From Gammaproteobacteria bacterium (GTDB taxonomy: Bacteria > Pseudomonadota > Gammaproteobacteria > Comchoanobacterales > Comchoanobacteraceae), in assembly GCA_029243665.1 (NCBI GenBank), contig JAQWRO010000122.1:1-11521 (forward strand): a stretch of 11,521 nucleotides of DNA. Reading direction: 5' to 3'. Positions 1 through 6,698 of this stretch are shown piece by piece. How positions within the stretch are numbered: position 1 is the first letter of the stretch; each line of letters begins with the position of its first letter. Both the position numbers and the translations under genes were made by a program. A model generated the notes under the pieces. That model was given only the letters and a program-made list of their open reading frames with translations, did no database searches and was not told the origin of the DNA.

Positions 1-129
1 TGATTTTTTATCTTCATCCTTAGATGCAACTGTTGTTAACGCTGCTGTTAACGTTGTTTTACCATGATCAACGTGTCCAATTGTTCCTACGTTAACGTGT
101 GGTTTCGTTCTTTGATATTCTGCTGCCAT
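1..129 (-). CDS. tuf: Elongation factor Tu, N-terminal part (runs off the left edge)
   Basis: The 43 visible codons start MAAEYQRTKPHVNVG and continue into the P-loop GHVDHGKT (residues 18-25), the GTP-binding signature of EF-Tu. EF-Tu is the cytosolic GTPase that brings aminoacyl-tRNA to the ribosome. The ATG at 129-127 is preceded by a good Shine-Dalgarno, TAGGAG at 140-135. The gene follows tRNA-Tyr, tRNA-Gly and tRNA-Thr on the same strand, the order of E. coli tyrU-glyT-thrT-tufB, so it is probably cotranscribed with them. The rest lies outside the window, so integrity cannot be judged, nor whether this is one of two tuf copies. Confidence 0.97.
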   Translation of the reverse strand, partial: MAAEYQRTKPHVNVGTIGHVDHGKTTLTAALTTVASKDEDKKS

Positions 130-187
130 ATTGACTCCTAAAAATTCATATGAAGGTGTTAAACAATTTTACAAAAATTAAAGTTAT

Positions 188-216
188 ATTTTACAGATTA
201 AATTCATAAAACGCAA
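188..216 (-). promoter_or_regulatory. Possible internal promoter for tuf
   Basis: On the minus strand a TTGCGT hexamer (216-211) is followed after 17 bp by TAAAAT (193-188), in the 104-bp gap between tRNA-Thr and tuf. The -10 matches consensus at 5 of 6 positions, the -35 only at TTG. It could give tuf transcripts independent of the tRNAs. In AT-rich DNA such matches occur by chance, so this is tentative. Nothing else recognisable lies in this gap except the tuf Shine-Dalgarno. Confidence 0.3.
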
Positions 217-233
217 GGAGTTTTTCAAGACAT

Positions 234-379
<146 letters not shown>

Positions 380-388
380 ACTTGGCAT

Positions 389-470
389 TGGAGGGAGAAG
401 GATTCGAACCTTCGAAGGCTGAGCCGTCAGATTTACAGTCTGATCCCTTTGACCGCTCGGGAACCCCTCC
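389..470 (-). tRNA. tRNA-Tyr (anticodon GTA)
   Basis: This is a class II tRNA with a long variable arm and is very close to E. coli tyrU. The acceptor GGAGGGG pairs with TCCCTCC (one G-U pair), the anticodon loop CTGTAAA carries GTA (436-434), and the T-arm is GAAGG/CCTTC around TTCGAAT. The discriminator is A at 389, followed by ATG, so CCA is not encoded. It is the first gene of the tRNA-tuf transcript; a 9-nt spacer separates it from tRNA-Gly. Confidence 0.96.
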
Positions 471-480
471 ATGAGTTTTT

Positions 481-508
481 ATAATATGCTTTATTAAAAT
501 AAAGTCAA
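481..508 (-). promoter_or_regulatory. Promoter of the tRNA(-tuf) transcript
   Basis: On the minus strand TTGACT (508-503) and TATTAT (486-481) are separated by 16 bp, both 5 of 6 matches to sigma-70 consensus. A start about 7 bp past the -10 would fall near 474, leaving only a few bases before tRNA-Tyr at 470. A 16-bp palindrome (489-504) fills the spacer. Confidence 0.75.
489..504. repeat. 16-bp palindrome inside the tRNA promoter
   Basis: CTTTATT and AATAAAG form perfect 7-bp arms around a 2-bp AA centre. The dyad occupies almost exactly the spacer between the -10 and -35 of the tRNA promoter. It may be an operator, or a chance product of AT-rich sequence. Confidence 0.5.
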
Positions 509-533
509 CTAAAATTCTGCTTATTTTGGTTGA
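505..533. repeat. Inverted repeat between tRNA and transporter promoters
   Basis: Arms TCAACTAAAAT (505-515) and ATTTTGGTTGA (523-533) are inverted copies with a single mismatch, separated by 7 bp. The left arm overlaps the -35 box of the minus-strand tRNA promoter, and the right arm ends just upstream of the putative promoter of the plus-strand transporter gene. No T-run follows on either strand, so it does not look like a terminator. An operator shared by the two divergent units is possible but unproven. Confidence 0.5.
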
Positions 534-537
534 ATTA

Positions 538-567
538 TTGAACATAGTCATCTACACATGATAGATT
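538..567 (+). promoter_or_regulatory. Possible promoter of the transporter gene
   Basis: TTGAAC (538-543) and TAGATT (562-567) with an 18-bp spacer. Both boxes are moderate matches. The predicted start of transcription, about 574, coincides with the A of the start codon at 574, and no Shine-Dalgarno is present, so a leaderless message is possible. Confidence 0.35.
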
Positions 568-573
568 TTAATT

Positions 574-1476
574 ATGAAACAAAGCGAAAATTTTTTAAAA
601 TTCATAGCCATCAGTATTCTATGGTCATTAACTTTTCCAATGGTTAAATATGTAAGACTGAATGGCGGGACCGTATGGCCCGTAAGTTTATATCAATGCA
701 TTAGTTCTACATTAATTATTTTCTTAACATTTAAGCAAAAAGCATTATTTGCAACCATCCAAAAAAATGATATGTTCAGGTTGGCATTATTAGGCTTTTT
801 AAGAAACTTTCTTGGCGTATCGATCTTAAACTACTTATTGCTATCTCAATCAATTACCAATGTTACCATTGCATTATTGTTTATTCCTTTTACAACTGTA
901 ATTTTGGAGTGTCTAATAAATAATTTCAGACCAACCAAACATCAAAACATAGGCATTTTAACTAGTGGCGCCTGCGTTATTTTATTAACCAACCAATTTA
1001 ACCATGTCCAGCACATCACATGGCACTATCTACCCTTAACTCTACTCGCAAGCGTTGTCTTTAGCTTTGAAGCAATTATTCTTAAAAACAATACCCTCTG
1101 CACTGAAATTGTTCTTTTTTGGCAAAACCTCATAGGCGCAACATTAACTTTTATTCTCATGGTCATCATAAACCATACAAACAACGACTTACTATTATTC
1201 ACACTCCCATCAGGCATGATCTACTGGGTTTTGATGGTTTCTTTCATTAGCATTTTCGCCAATCATTTATTCATACGCCTGACCCAATACTCAGGCCCCA
1301 CTATTAGCACACAAATAAATATTATGATTGTACTTTTAAGCTTAGGTTATGATGCACTTTTTTATGGCAGTCTATTTTTATGGGAGAACTTTCTCATTAT
1401 GATTGTAATCACAATAGCTACTCAATTACTGACCAATGGAATTATGTCAGAACGACACATTAAGCATCATACCTGA
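574..1476 (+). CDS. DMT/EamA-family inner-membrane transporter
   Basis: The 300-residue protein is strongly hydrophobic, with about ten membrane segments in two five-helix halves, the size and layout of the drug/metabolite transporter (EamA) family. The N-terminal stretch FIAISILWSLTFPMVKY (residues 10-26) is the family's typical first helix, with a polar/aromatic IxWSxxF-like core. A second half begins near residue 150. Substrate cannot be told; relatives export amino acids, metabolites or drugs, and in intracellular bacteria some DMT proteins import host metabolites. The gene stands alone on the plus strand and its last 10 bp overlap the end of the convergent yafS-like gene. There is no Shine-Dalgarno before the ATG. 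Confidence 0.8.
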   Translation: MKQSENFLKFIAISILWSLTFPMVKYVRLNGGTVWPVSLYQCISSTLIIFLTFKQKALFATIQKNDMFRLALLGFLRNFLGVSILNYLLLSQSITNVTIALLFIPFTTVILECLINNFRPTKHQNIGILTSGACVILLTNQFNHVQHITWHYLPLTLLASVVFSFEAIILKNNTLCTEIVLFWQNLIGATLTFILMVIINHTNNDLLLFTLPSGMIYWVLMVSFISIFANHLFIRLTQYSGPTISTQINIMIVLLSLGYDALFYGSLFLWENFLIMIVITIATQLLTNGIMSERHIKHHT

Positions 1477-2078
1477 GACTGTTTTTTTGCTATCAACACA
1501 TAATGAGCTTGATGAGCTAAATCGAGCGTATACTTCTGCCTTAAAGACAATAATAACTCACTGGATCCCATCGTGTGAAAACGTAAATCTAGCTTGTTAA
1601 GCTGCTTCTTCACTTCAAAATCACTATACAGACGGTGACAAAAAGGCACATAATGCATTTTAAACATCAACGCAATGGCCCAAATACTTGTAAAACTAAT
1701 GCCATAAATAATTAAACTACCCTCTGGTAGCAGTATGCGCTCAACCTCTTCTAGAAATGCAGGCAAAGAGCTTACGCGCTCATGTGCATGACAACTAACA
1801 ATGGTGTGAAAAGACTCATTTCTAAAGGGCAGTTTTAAATTTATATTAGCTTTAACCGTTGGTACAGCAGCCTTCTGTGACTCCATATGCTCCTCTAGAA
1901 GAACATAATGGTATACATCTTTTCTTTCGATTAAAGGAATACCAGAGATTTGTAATAACCTATCTGCATAATGATTAGCAATATACTTCTTAAGATGCGT
2001 CTGTTCAAAAGTCATCAATCTTTTTCCATTGGCAGTTTGTTGCCACTCAACTAAGGATGTTGTTTTATAATCGGCCAT
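1467..2078 (-). CDS. YafS-like SAM-dependent methyltransferase homologue
   Basis: The 203-residue protein matches the pattern of E. coli YafS, a putative class I methyltransferase encoded divergently from gloB, as here. Shared blocks are an N-terminal LLQISG segment (41-46) where the SAM-binding glycine loop would be, LPFRNESFHTIVSCHA (83-98), and VERILLPEGSLIIYG (112-126), which fits a methyltransferase motif around beta-4/5. The glycine loop is degenerate: GxGxG is absent. Methyl transfer is therefore not certain; substrate is unknown and no transmembrane segment is obvious. The protein is shorter than YafS (about 240 residues), missing mainly a C-terminal tail. A promoter TTTACA-17 bp-TAGAAT ends about 4 nt before the start codon, with no clear Shine-Dalgarno. 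Linkage to gloB hints at a link to glyoxal metabolism, but this is inference. Confidence 0.72.
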   Translation of the reverse strand: MADYKTTSLVEWQQTANGKRLMTFEQTHLKKYIANHYADRLLQISGIPLIERKDVYHYVLLEEHMESQKAAVPTVKANINLKLPFRNESFHTIVSCHAHERVSSLPAFLEEVERILLPEGSLIIYGISFTSIWAIALMFKMHYVPFCHRLYSDFEVKKQLNKLDLRFHTMGSSELLLSLRQKYTLDLAHQAHYVLIAKKQSQV

Positions 2079-2088
2079 ATCTTTTTTT

Positions 2089-2117
2089 ATTCTAAAAGCT
2101 TTGAATTAATTTGTAAA
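2089..2117 (-). promoter_or_regulatory. Promoter of the yafS-like gene
   Basis: Minus-strand TTTACA (2117-2112), 17-bp spacer, TAGAAT (2094-2089); both boxes match consensus at 5 of 6 positions. The expected start, near 2082, is only about 4 nt from the ATG at 2078. It lies back to back with the gloB promoter. Confidence 0.6.
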
Positions 2118-2146
2118 TTTAATACCATTAATTTTTTCTTTATACT
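2118..2146 (+). promoter_or_regulatory. Probable gloB promoter
   Basis: TATACT at 2141-2146 is a good -10, with a poor -35 (TTTAAT, 2118-2123) 17 bp upstream. Transcription would start near 2153, giving a leader of about 6 nt before the ATG at 2159, too short for a Shine-Dalgarno, and none is seen. Confidence 0.45.
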
Positions 2147-2158
2147 AAAATTATAGAT

Positions 2159-2911
2159 ATGAATGAACAAAAAATAAGCATCCACGCAATTCCAGCACTC
2201 AAAGATAATTACATATGGATCATAGAAACTCAAGCAGGCGCCATTATCATTGACCCAGGCGATGCTAGACCAGTAATAAAGTATTTAACAGAAAACCAAC
2301 TCAAATGTATCGGGATATTGATTACGCACCATCATCTTGACCACATTGGCGGTGTAGATGATCTTTATCTGCATGATCCTAAAATTCAAATCTATGGCCC
2401 CGATAACTTGAATTTAAAATCCCCTATTAAAAATCCTTCCAAAAAAACAGAAATTGCAGGCATAACATTTAATATCATAGCCGTTCCAGGACATACCCTA
2501 GATCATATTGCTTATTATGATGGTCAGCATCTATTTATTGGAGACACTTTATTTTCAGCTGGATGCGGCAGAGTTTTTGAGGGAACACATGCACAAATGC
2601 TAGAAAGCTTGGACACAATCTCTAAATTGCCTGATGAAACGATGATATACTGTGCACACGAATATACGCTCAACAACCTTCGCTTTGCTAAAATGGTTGA
2701 ACCCGATAATCTTGATATTGATCAACATATTTACTGGGCTAACCATCAAAGTATCACACTACCTTCGACACTAGCTAAAGAGAAAAGCATCAATCCATTT
2801 CTAAGACTTAATCAACCAACCATACATAAAAACATTAAAAAAAATTGTTCAAAATTATCATCTAGACTGGCTGTATTTAGCACATTAAGACATCTAAAAG
2901 ATGAATTTTAG
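2159..2911 (+). CDS. gloB: Hydroxyacylglutathione hydrolase (glyoxalase II)
   Basis: The 250-residue cytosolic enzyme hydrolyses S-lactoylglutathione to D-lactate and glutathione, the second step of methylglyoxal detoxification. It carries the metallo-beta-lactamase metal site THHHLDH (56-62: H57, H59, D61, H62), H112 in PGHT, D129 in GDTLF and H167 in CAHEYT. The GCGR element (136-139) and the C-terminal HAGH domain with INPFLR (211-216) are typical of true GloB rather than other MBL hydrolases. Length is normal and all metal ligands are present. No earlier in-frame ATG fits; the N-terminus, reaching DNYIW at 16-20, matches the family. It is divergent from a yafS-like gene, as in enterobacteria, and is followed after 35 bp by lptB, which has its own promoter. 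Confidence 0.96.
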   Translation: MNEQKISIHAIPALKDNYIWIIETQAGAIIIDPGDARPVIKYLTENQLKCIGILITHHHLDHIGGVDDLYLHDPKIQIYGPDNLNLKSPIKNPSKKTEIAGITFNIIAVPGHTLDHIAYYDGQHLFIGDTLFSAGCGRVFEGTHAQMLESLDTISKLPDETMIYCAHEYTLNNLRFAKMVEPDNLDIDQHIYWANHQSITLPSTLAKEKSINPFLRLNQPTIHKNIKKNCSKLSSRLAVFSTLRHLKDEF

Positions 2912-2940
2912 TTGACAAACAATGATCGAAATGTTGTTAT
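2912..2940 (+). promoter_or_regulatory. lptB promoter (predicted leaderless start)
   Basis: A perfect TTGACA -35 (2912-2917), 17-bp spacer and TGTTAT -10 (2935-2940) lie right after the gloB stop codon. Seven bases past the -10 is 2947, the A of the lptB start codon. There is no Shine-Dalgarno in the T-rich sequence between. The lptB message from this promoter would be leaderless. Confidence 0.6.
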
Positions 2941-2946
2941 TTTTTT

Positions 2947-3672
2947 ATGAGTATATGTCTTGAAGGAACGCATCTACGCTATGCTGTTCGTAATAATCAA
3001 ATTGTAAATGATGTCACTATCAAAGCCTCAACTGCTGAAGTCGTTGGAATTTTTGGGCCTAATGGCGCTGGAAAAACAACAACATTTCATATTTTATCTG
3101 GAATTATCGCATCCAATTCAGGCAACATTAAATTTAATGGGGTAGACATTAGTAAAAAAACACTTTCGCAAAGAGCTAAGCTAGGCCTTTACTACTTACC
3201 ACAAGATAACTCAGTCTTCAGAGAACTAACAGTAAAAGACAACTTATTTGCCGCTATCGAAACACGAAAGGATTTAACCCATGGTCAGCAACTAGACTTA
3301 GTCGATGAAACTTTAGAAAAGCTAAGATTGCAACACATCACAAACTCAATGGCGAAAACAGTCTCTGGCGGTGAACGACGACGCATAGAAATTGCAAGAT
3401 TGTTAGTTTTACAACCTAAAATGATCATGCTAGATGAACCTTTCGCAGGCGTTGACCCAGTTGCTGTAAATGATATACAAAAAATTATACTAGATCTTAA
3501 ATCAAATGGCGTTGGGATCGTCATCACAGATCACAATGTTAGAGAAACACTTAAGTTTTGTGATCGCGGTTACGTCATGCACAAAGGAAGCTTAATTGCT
3601 GAAGGCAGTCCTGAAGAAATTATTAGCTGCCATTCAGTTAAAGCCATTTACTTAGGTAATACATTTGCCTAA
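2947..3672 (+). CDS. lptB: LptB, ATPase of the lipopolysaccharide export system
   Basis: The 241-residue ABC ATPase powers LptFG extraction of LPS from the inner membrane and its passage along the LptC-LptA-LptD bridge. Visible motifs are Walker A GPNGAGKT (37-44), Q-loop Q86 in YLPQD, signature VSGGERRR (139-146), Walker B MIMLDEPF (159-166, catalytic E164), and switch H196 in TDHNVRE. LPQDNSVFREL after the Q-loop and the C-terminal YLGNTF are characteristic of LptB rather than amino-acid ABC ATPases. Length is normal. The usual neighbours lptC, lptA and rpoN are absent; gloB lies upstream and hpf is convergent with a 4-bp overlap. Its presence implies an LPS-bearing outer membrane. Confidence 0.95.
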   Translation: MSICLEGTHLRYAVRNNQIVNDVTIKASTAEVVGIFGPNGAGKTTTFHILSGIIASNSGNIKFNGVDISKKTLSQRAKLGLYYLPQDNSVFRELTVKDNLFAAIETRKDLTHGQQLDLVDETLEKLRLQHITNSMAKTVSGGERRRIEIARLLVLQPKMIMLDEPFAGVDPVAVNDIQKIILDLKSNGVGIVITDHNVRETLKFCDRGYVMHKGSLIAEGSPEEIISCHSVKAIYLGNTFA

Positions 3673-3956
3673 GAATCAAAATCTCTTTCTTTGGTTTTGA
3701 TTAAAAGCTTATCTAGCTTAGCAACAATATCATCAATAGATTTATACATATCATCTGTAGAACTTGTCGCATGAACATCATGACCAGGCATGTGTATCGA
3801 TGCATGGATTTGGTGATTGTTTTTTTCTACTGAAAAAACGAGATGTGCTCTGATCATTCTGTGCATATGTCTATCTAATTTCGAGAACTTTTGATTGACA
3901 AGAGAACGAATTGAAGGGGTTACTTTGAGGTTTTGACCTGTTAGCTCTAGTTGCAT
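3669..3956 (-). CDS. hpf: Ribosome hibernation-promoting factor, short form (HPF/YfiA family)
   Basis: The 95-residue protein has the compact beta-alpha-beta-beta-beta-alpha fold pattern of short HPF: MQLELTGQNLKVTPSIR at the start, a middle strand pair with HLVFSVEKNNHQIHASIHMPG, and the C-terminal DDMYKSIDDIVAKLDKLL helix. It lacks the extra dimerisation domain of long HPF. It binds the 30S decoding centre and helps form inactive 100S ribosomes in stationary phase. In many gammaproteobacteria it sits downstream of lptB-rpoN on the same strand; here it is inverted, faces lptB end to end and rpoN is missing. It has a strong Shine-Dalgarno (AGGGAGGA) and its own promoter. Confidence 0.93.
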   Translation of the reverse strand: MQLELTGQNLKVTPSIRSLVNQKFSKLDRHMHRMIRAHLVFSVEKNNHQIHASIHMPGHDVHATSSTDDMYKSIDDIVAKLDKLLIKTKERDFDS

Positions 3957-3984
3957 AGATTCCTCCCTATTTCACTATATAATA

Positions 3985-4013
3985 AGTATAGCAAAATTAG
4001 AGGTTCATGTCAT
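3985..4013 (-). promoter_or_regulatory. hpf promoter
   Basis: ATGACA (4013-4008), 17-bp spacer, TATACT (3990-3985) on the minus strand, each 5 of 6 to consensus. The start would fall near 3978, giving a roughly 22-nt leader that holds the AGGGAGGA ribosome-binding site. The remaining sequence up to 4100 shows only an AT-only weak hairpin downstream of sufT. Confidence 0.6.
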
Positions 4014-4100
4014 AGAAAAGTGTACTTCTTTAAAAATTAGTTTGATTATGGCAAAAAAGCACAATAAAAAAACAAATAAATCATATTATTCAACATTTTA

Positions 4101-4661
4101 TTAAAGAATTCCAAGTTGCAATTTTGCAGCGTCACTCATCCGATCCTGCGACCAAGGCGGATCAAAAACCATCTCAATATCAACTTCATTCACTTCAGGT
4201 ATTAACATAATTTTTCTCTTTACGTCTTCAACCAAAAAAGGCCCCATACCACAACCTGGTGCAGTTAATGTCATAGCTATAAAAGCCTTGCAAAAGTCAC
4301 CCTCTGTAGGCATACATTGACAACCATAAATCAAACCAAGATCAACAATATTAACAGGGATCTCTGGATCATAACAAGTCTTTAGCAGCGCCCATGCACG
4401 ATCATCGAGAGGAATAGATTTATCTTTTGCCTCGTCTATTGTTGTTGTGTTCGGAACTAAACCTAATGCATCCACAGCATCTTCATGAATTAGGACCAAA
4501 TTACCTTGTACTTGAACAGTAACACTACCACCTAATGCTTGAGTAATGCTTACCAGCGTACCTTTTGTTAACAATAAAGGCTGACCTGCAGGAACCAGTG
4601 TTGCATCACAATCTGCTTTGAGTGCGATTGTCTGCCCTACTAAATGCTTGGCACTATTCAT
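4101..4661 (-). CDS. sufT: SufT, SUF-associated Fe-S maturation protein (DUF59/MIP18 family)
   Basis: A 186-residue protein whose C-terminal half is a MIP18/DUF59 domain: DPEIPVNIVDLGLIY, then MTLTAPGCGMG with the conserved cysteine, and PPWSQDRMSD near the end. This architecture, with an N-terminal beta-rich extension of about 90 residues, matches the SUF-linked SufT family. SufT-type proteins help mature Fe-S proteins, particularly under high demand; they are not part of the core scaffold. I choose the ATG at 4661, which overlaps the upstream carrier gene by 8 bp and has GTGGG nearby; a GTG at 4670 would add three residues and has no ribosome-binding site. It is last in the sufS-U-A-T operon. 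Confidence 0.9.
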   Translation of the reverse strand: MNSAKHLVGQTIALKADCDATLVPAGQPLLLTKGTLVSITQALGGSVTVQVQGNLVLIHEDAVDALGLVPNTTTIDEAKDKSIPLDDRAWALLKTCYDPEIPVNIVDLGLIYGCQCMPTEGDFCKAFIAMTLTAPGCGMGPFLVEDVKRKIMLIPEVNEVDIEMVFDPPWSQDRMSDAAKLQLGIL

Positions 4662-5001
4662 TTTGCCCACGTTTCATGTTAAAACTTTCACCACAACCAC
4701 AAGCATTTTGTGCTTGAGGATTAAAGAATACTACTTTTGTTTGACCCAAGGAAGCTTGCTCTAAATCAACAGAAGTTTCAGACAAACTTACTTGACTAAA
4801 CTTATCAACATATAAGTTTACTTCTTCGTAAGGTAACCTTATTACATTATTTGGCTCATCTTCAACAAATTCCATATCATACTTAAAACCAGAGCAGCCT
4901 GCTTGCTTAACTTTAAATACAAGACCATTGCATTGTTTCTTATCAATAATCTTTTTAAAGTGCTTTCTTGCTGATTCGGATATACTTAATTGTTTCATCA
5001 T
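4654..5001 (-). CDS. sufA: A-type Fe-S carrier (SufA/IscA/ErpA family)
   Basis: The protein (115 residues from ATG 5001, or 114 from the adjacent ATG at 4998) begins MMKQLSISESARKHF. It carries the three family cysteines: one in KQAGCSGFKY (C36) and two in ACGCGESF (C101, C103), which bind a [2Fe-2S] or [4Fe-4S] cluster for delivery to apoproteins. An upstream extension to 5043 would run into the 3' end of sufU and is not like the family, so it was not used. A GAGTG ribosome site precedes the ATG and the gap to sufU is 4 bp. Assignment as SufA rather than IscA or ErpA rests on operon context. Confidence 0.92.
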   Translation of the reverse strand: MMKQLSISESARKHFKKIIDKKQCNGLVFKVKQAGCSGFKYDMEFVEDEPNNVIRLPYEEVNLYVDKFSQVSLSETSVDLEQASLGQTKVVFFNPQAQNACGCGESFNMKRGQNE

Positions 5002-5005
5002 AAAA

Positions 5006-5458
5006 TCACTCTGTAGTTGCCTCACCTTCACCTGCACATGCATTTTTTAGCGCATGCCATGATAAAGTGGCACACTTTATTCTACTAGGATATTGTTTCA
5101 CCCCTTCTAAAACTGATGCTTTTCCGAGTCTTTCCATAGCTTCATCTGAAACATCTTGAGTCACTAACATGGCATTAAAATCTTCTACTAAACCATTTGC
5201 CTTATCTATATGGTTTCCCTTGACCAGTTCTGTAAGCATGGATGCAGACGCCATCGAAATAGCACATCCTTCTCCAGTAAACTTAACATCTTGAATGACA
5301 TCGTTGTCATCAATGATTAGAAATATTTCTAATTGGTCACCACATAAAGGATTAAACCCTTTTTGCTTATGAGTTGGGTTCTCAAGCTCACCAAAATTTC
5401 TTGGGCATTTACCATGATCAATGATCATTTGCTGATATAATTGTAGAAGTTCATTCAT
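5006..5458 (-). CDS. sufU: SufU, zinc-dependent sulfurtransferase partner of SufS
   Basis: The 150-residue IscU-like protein has the Zn ligands C39 and D41 (NPLCGDQ), C65 (GEGCAISMASASM) and C129 (KCATLSWHAL). The stretch between C65 and C129 is long, as in SufU and unlike IscU, and the IscU LPPVK motif is absent. SufU accepts persulfide from SufS and passes it to SufBCD, replacing SufE. It overlaps the end of sufS by 8 bp and lacks a clear Shine-Dalgarno, so translational coupling is likely. The absence of sufE in the window agrees with a SufS-SufU system. Confidence 0.94.
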   Translation of the reverse strand: MNELLQLYQQMIIDHGKCPRNFGELENPTHKQKGFNPLCGDQLEIFLIIDDNDVIQDVKFTGEGCAISMASASMLTELVKGNHIDKANGLVEDFNAMLVTQDVSDEAMERLGKASVLEGVKQYPSRIKCATLSWHALKNACAGEGEATTE

Positions 5459-6671
5459 TTGAAAATATTTTTTTAACTGTTTTTAACCCATCAAACAATT
5501 GATCGATTTCTGATTTTGTATTGTACACACCTAATGAAGCTCTTGCCAGCGCCGGCACACTTAAAGTATGCATGAGTGGCATTGCACAATGGTGCCCTGC
5601 TCTAATTGCAACACCTTGACTATCTAATATTGTAGCGACATCATGCGCATGAACACCTTTAACTAAAAATGAAAAAACACCAATACGATTGTCTTTTGGA
5701 CCATATAAAATCAAATCATCTGATTGTTTGAACTTTTCCAAGGTATATACCATTAAGTCATCTTCGGCTTGTTTAATATTATTTATACCAAGCTCATTCA
5801 AATATATCAGTGCTTGTGACATGCCATATGCTTCTGCATATGCTGGTGTTCCGGCTTCAAACTTATGAGGCGCAGACATAAATTCACTAGATTCATATGT
5901 AACTGAGGTAATCATGCTACCACCAGTTTGATATGGCACCATACGCTCAAGCAAAGAATGTTTACCATATAAAATACCAACACCTGTTGGCCCATAGTGT
6001 TTATGCGCAGAAAAAGTTAGAAAATCACAATCCAATGCTTGGACATCAATTTGGATGTGTGCAGGGCTTTGAGCAGCATCTACCAAAAACTTAGCACCTA
6101 CTTCATGCGCCCATTCAATCATTAATCCAACATCATTTATAGCACCTAATACGTTAGATATATGCGCAATTGAAACAAGTTTGGTATGCTTATTAAGCAA
6201 TGATTTATAATGTGGTAAATCTAACTCGCCTGACTCTGTTAGATTAATCACTCTTATTTTTATGCCTTTTGCTTTTGAAAGCATTTGCCACGGCACGATA
6301 TTCGCATGATGCTCCATAGCGGAAATAATGACTTCATCACCTGCATTAAGCTGCTGACCAAAGCTAGATGCAACCAAATTAATTGCTTCTGTACAACCTC
6401 TCACAAAAACAATTTCATCCGAACTTTTAGCATGAATGAAATCTGCTGCAACTTGACGGGCTTGATCGTATTTTGCGGTTGCAACCTCACTTAAGTGATA
6501 GGCTCCTCGGTGGACGTTGGCATTACTATAACGATAAAAGTCTGATAGTGCATTCAATACAACGTCTGGTTTTTGAGTGGTAGATGCATTATCTAGGTAA
6601 ATAACCTGCTTTTTGTTTGCTAGATATTTAAAGTCTTTACGTATATTTTCTAAATTTAAACTTTGAGACAT
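5451..6671 (-). CDS. sufS: SufS, group II cysteine desulfurase
   Basis: The 406-residue PLP enzyme removes sulfur from L-cysteine as a persulfide for Fe-S assembly. Landmarks are the N-terminal YLDNASTTQKP (25-35), the H121-H122 pair in MEHHANIVPW, D198/Q201 in VDAAQ, the PLP lysine K224 in SAHKHYGPTG, and the persulfide cysteine C362 in RAGHHCAMPLM. RAGHHCAMP marks the SufS/CsdA class, not NifS/IscS. Length is normal. The start fits the usual 5-10 residues before the IRxDF element. It heads the sufS-U-A-T operon, has an extended -10 promoter ending about 1 nt before the ATG, and no Shine-Dalgarno. Confidence 0.96.
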   Translation of the reverse strand: MSQSLNLENIRKDFKYLANKKQVIYLDNASTTQKPDVVLNALSDFYRYSNANVHRGAYHLSEVATAKYDQARQVAADFIHAKSSDEIVFVRGCTEAINLVASSFGQQLNAGDEVIISAMEHHANIVPWQMLSKAKGIKIRVINLTESGELDLPHYKSLLNKHTKLVSIAHISNVLGAINDVGLMIEWAHEVGAKFLVDAAQSPAHIQIDVQALDCDFLTFSAHKHYGPTGVGILYGKHSLLERMVPYQTGGSMITSVTYESSEFMSAPHKFEAGTPAYAEAYGMSQALIYLNELGINNIKQAEDDLMVYTLEKFKQSDDLILYGPKDNRIGVFSFLVKGVHAHDVATILDSQGVAIRAGHHCAMPLMHTLSVPALARASLGVYNTKSEIDQLFDGLKTVKKIFSNE

Positions 6672-6678
6672 ATAACTT

Positions 6679-6687
6679 ATTATAACA
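6679..6687 (-). promoter_or_regulatory. Extended -10 promoter of the sufS-U-A-T operon
   Basis: The minus strand reads TGTTATAAT, a consensus -10 with the TGn extension. No -35 is recognisable at 16-18 bp. Transcription would begin near 6672, one base before the ATG at 6671. Direct TAGCC repeats lie where an activator would bind, about 27-50 bp upstream. Confidence 0.6.
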
Positions 6688-6698
6688 TGAATTAAAAT

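Noticed and set aside
4066..4102. Possible terminator after sufT (AT-only 6-bp stem followed by seven T on the minus strand)
   Set aside because: The stem AATAAA/TTTATT has no G-C pair and overlaps the stop codon, so it is too weak to call.
4048..4104. Possible 18-residue basic peptide on the plus strand between hpf and sufT
   Set aside because: No Shine-Dalgarno or promoter, lysine codons only reflect A-rich DNA, and it runs into the sufT stop.
5002..5043. 14-residue N-terminal extension of the A-type carrier
   Set aside because: It overlaps the end of sufU, lacks family similarity, and the ATG at 5001 has a ribosome site and the usual N-terminus.
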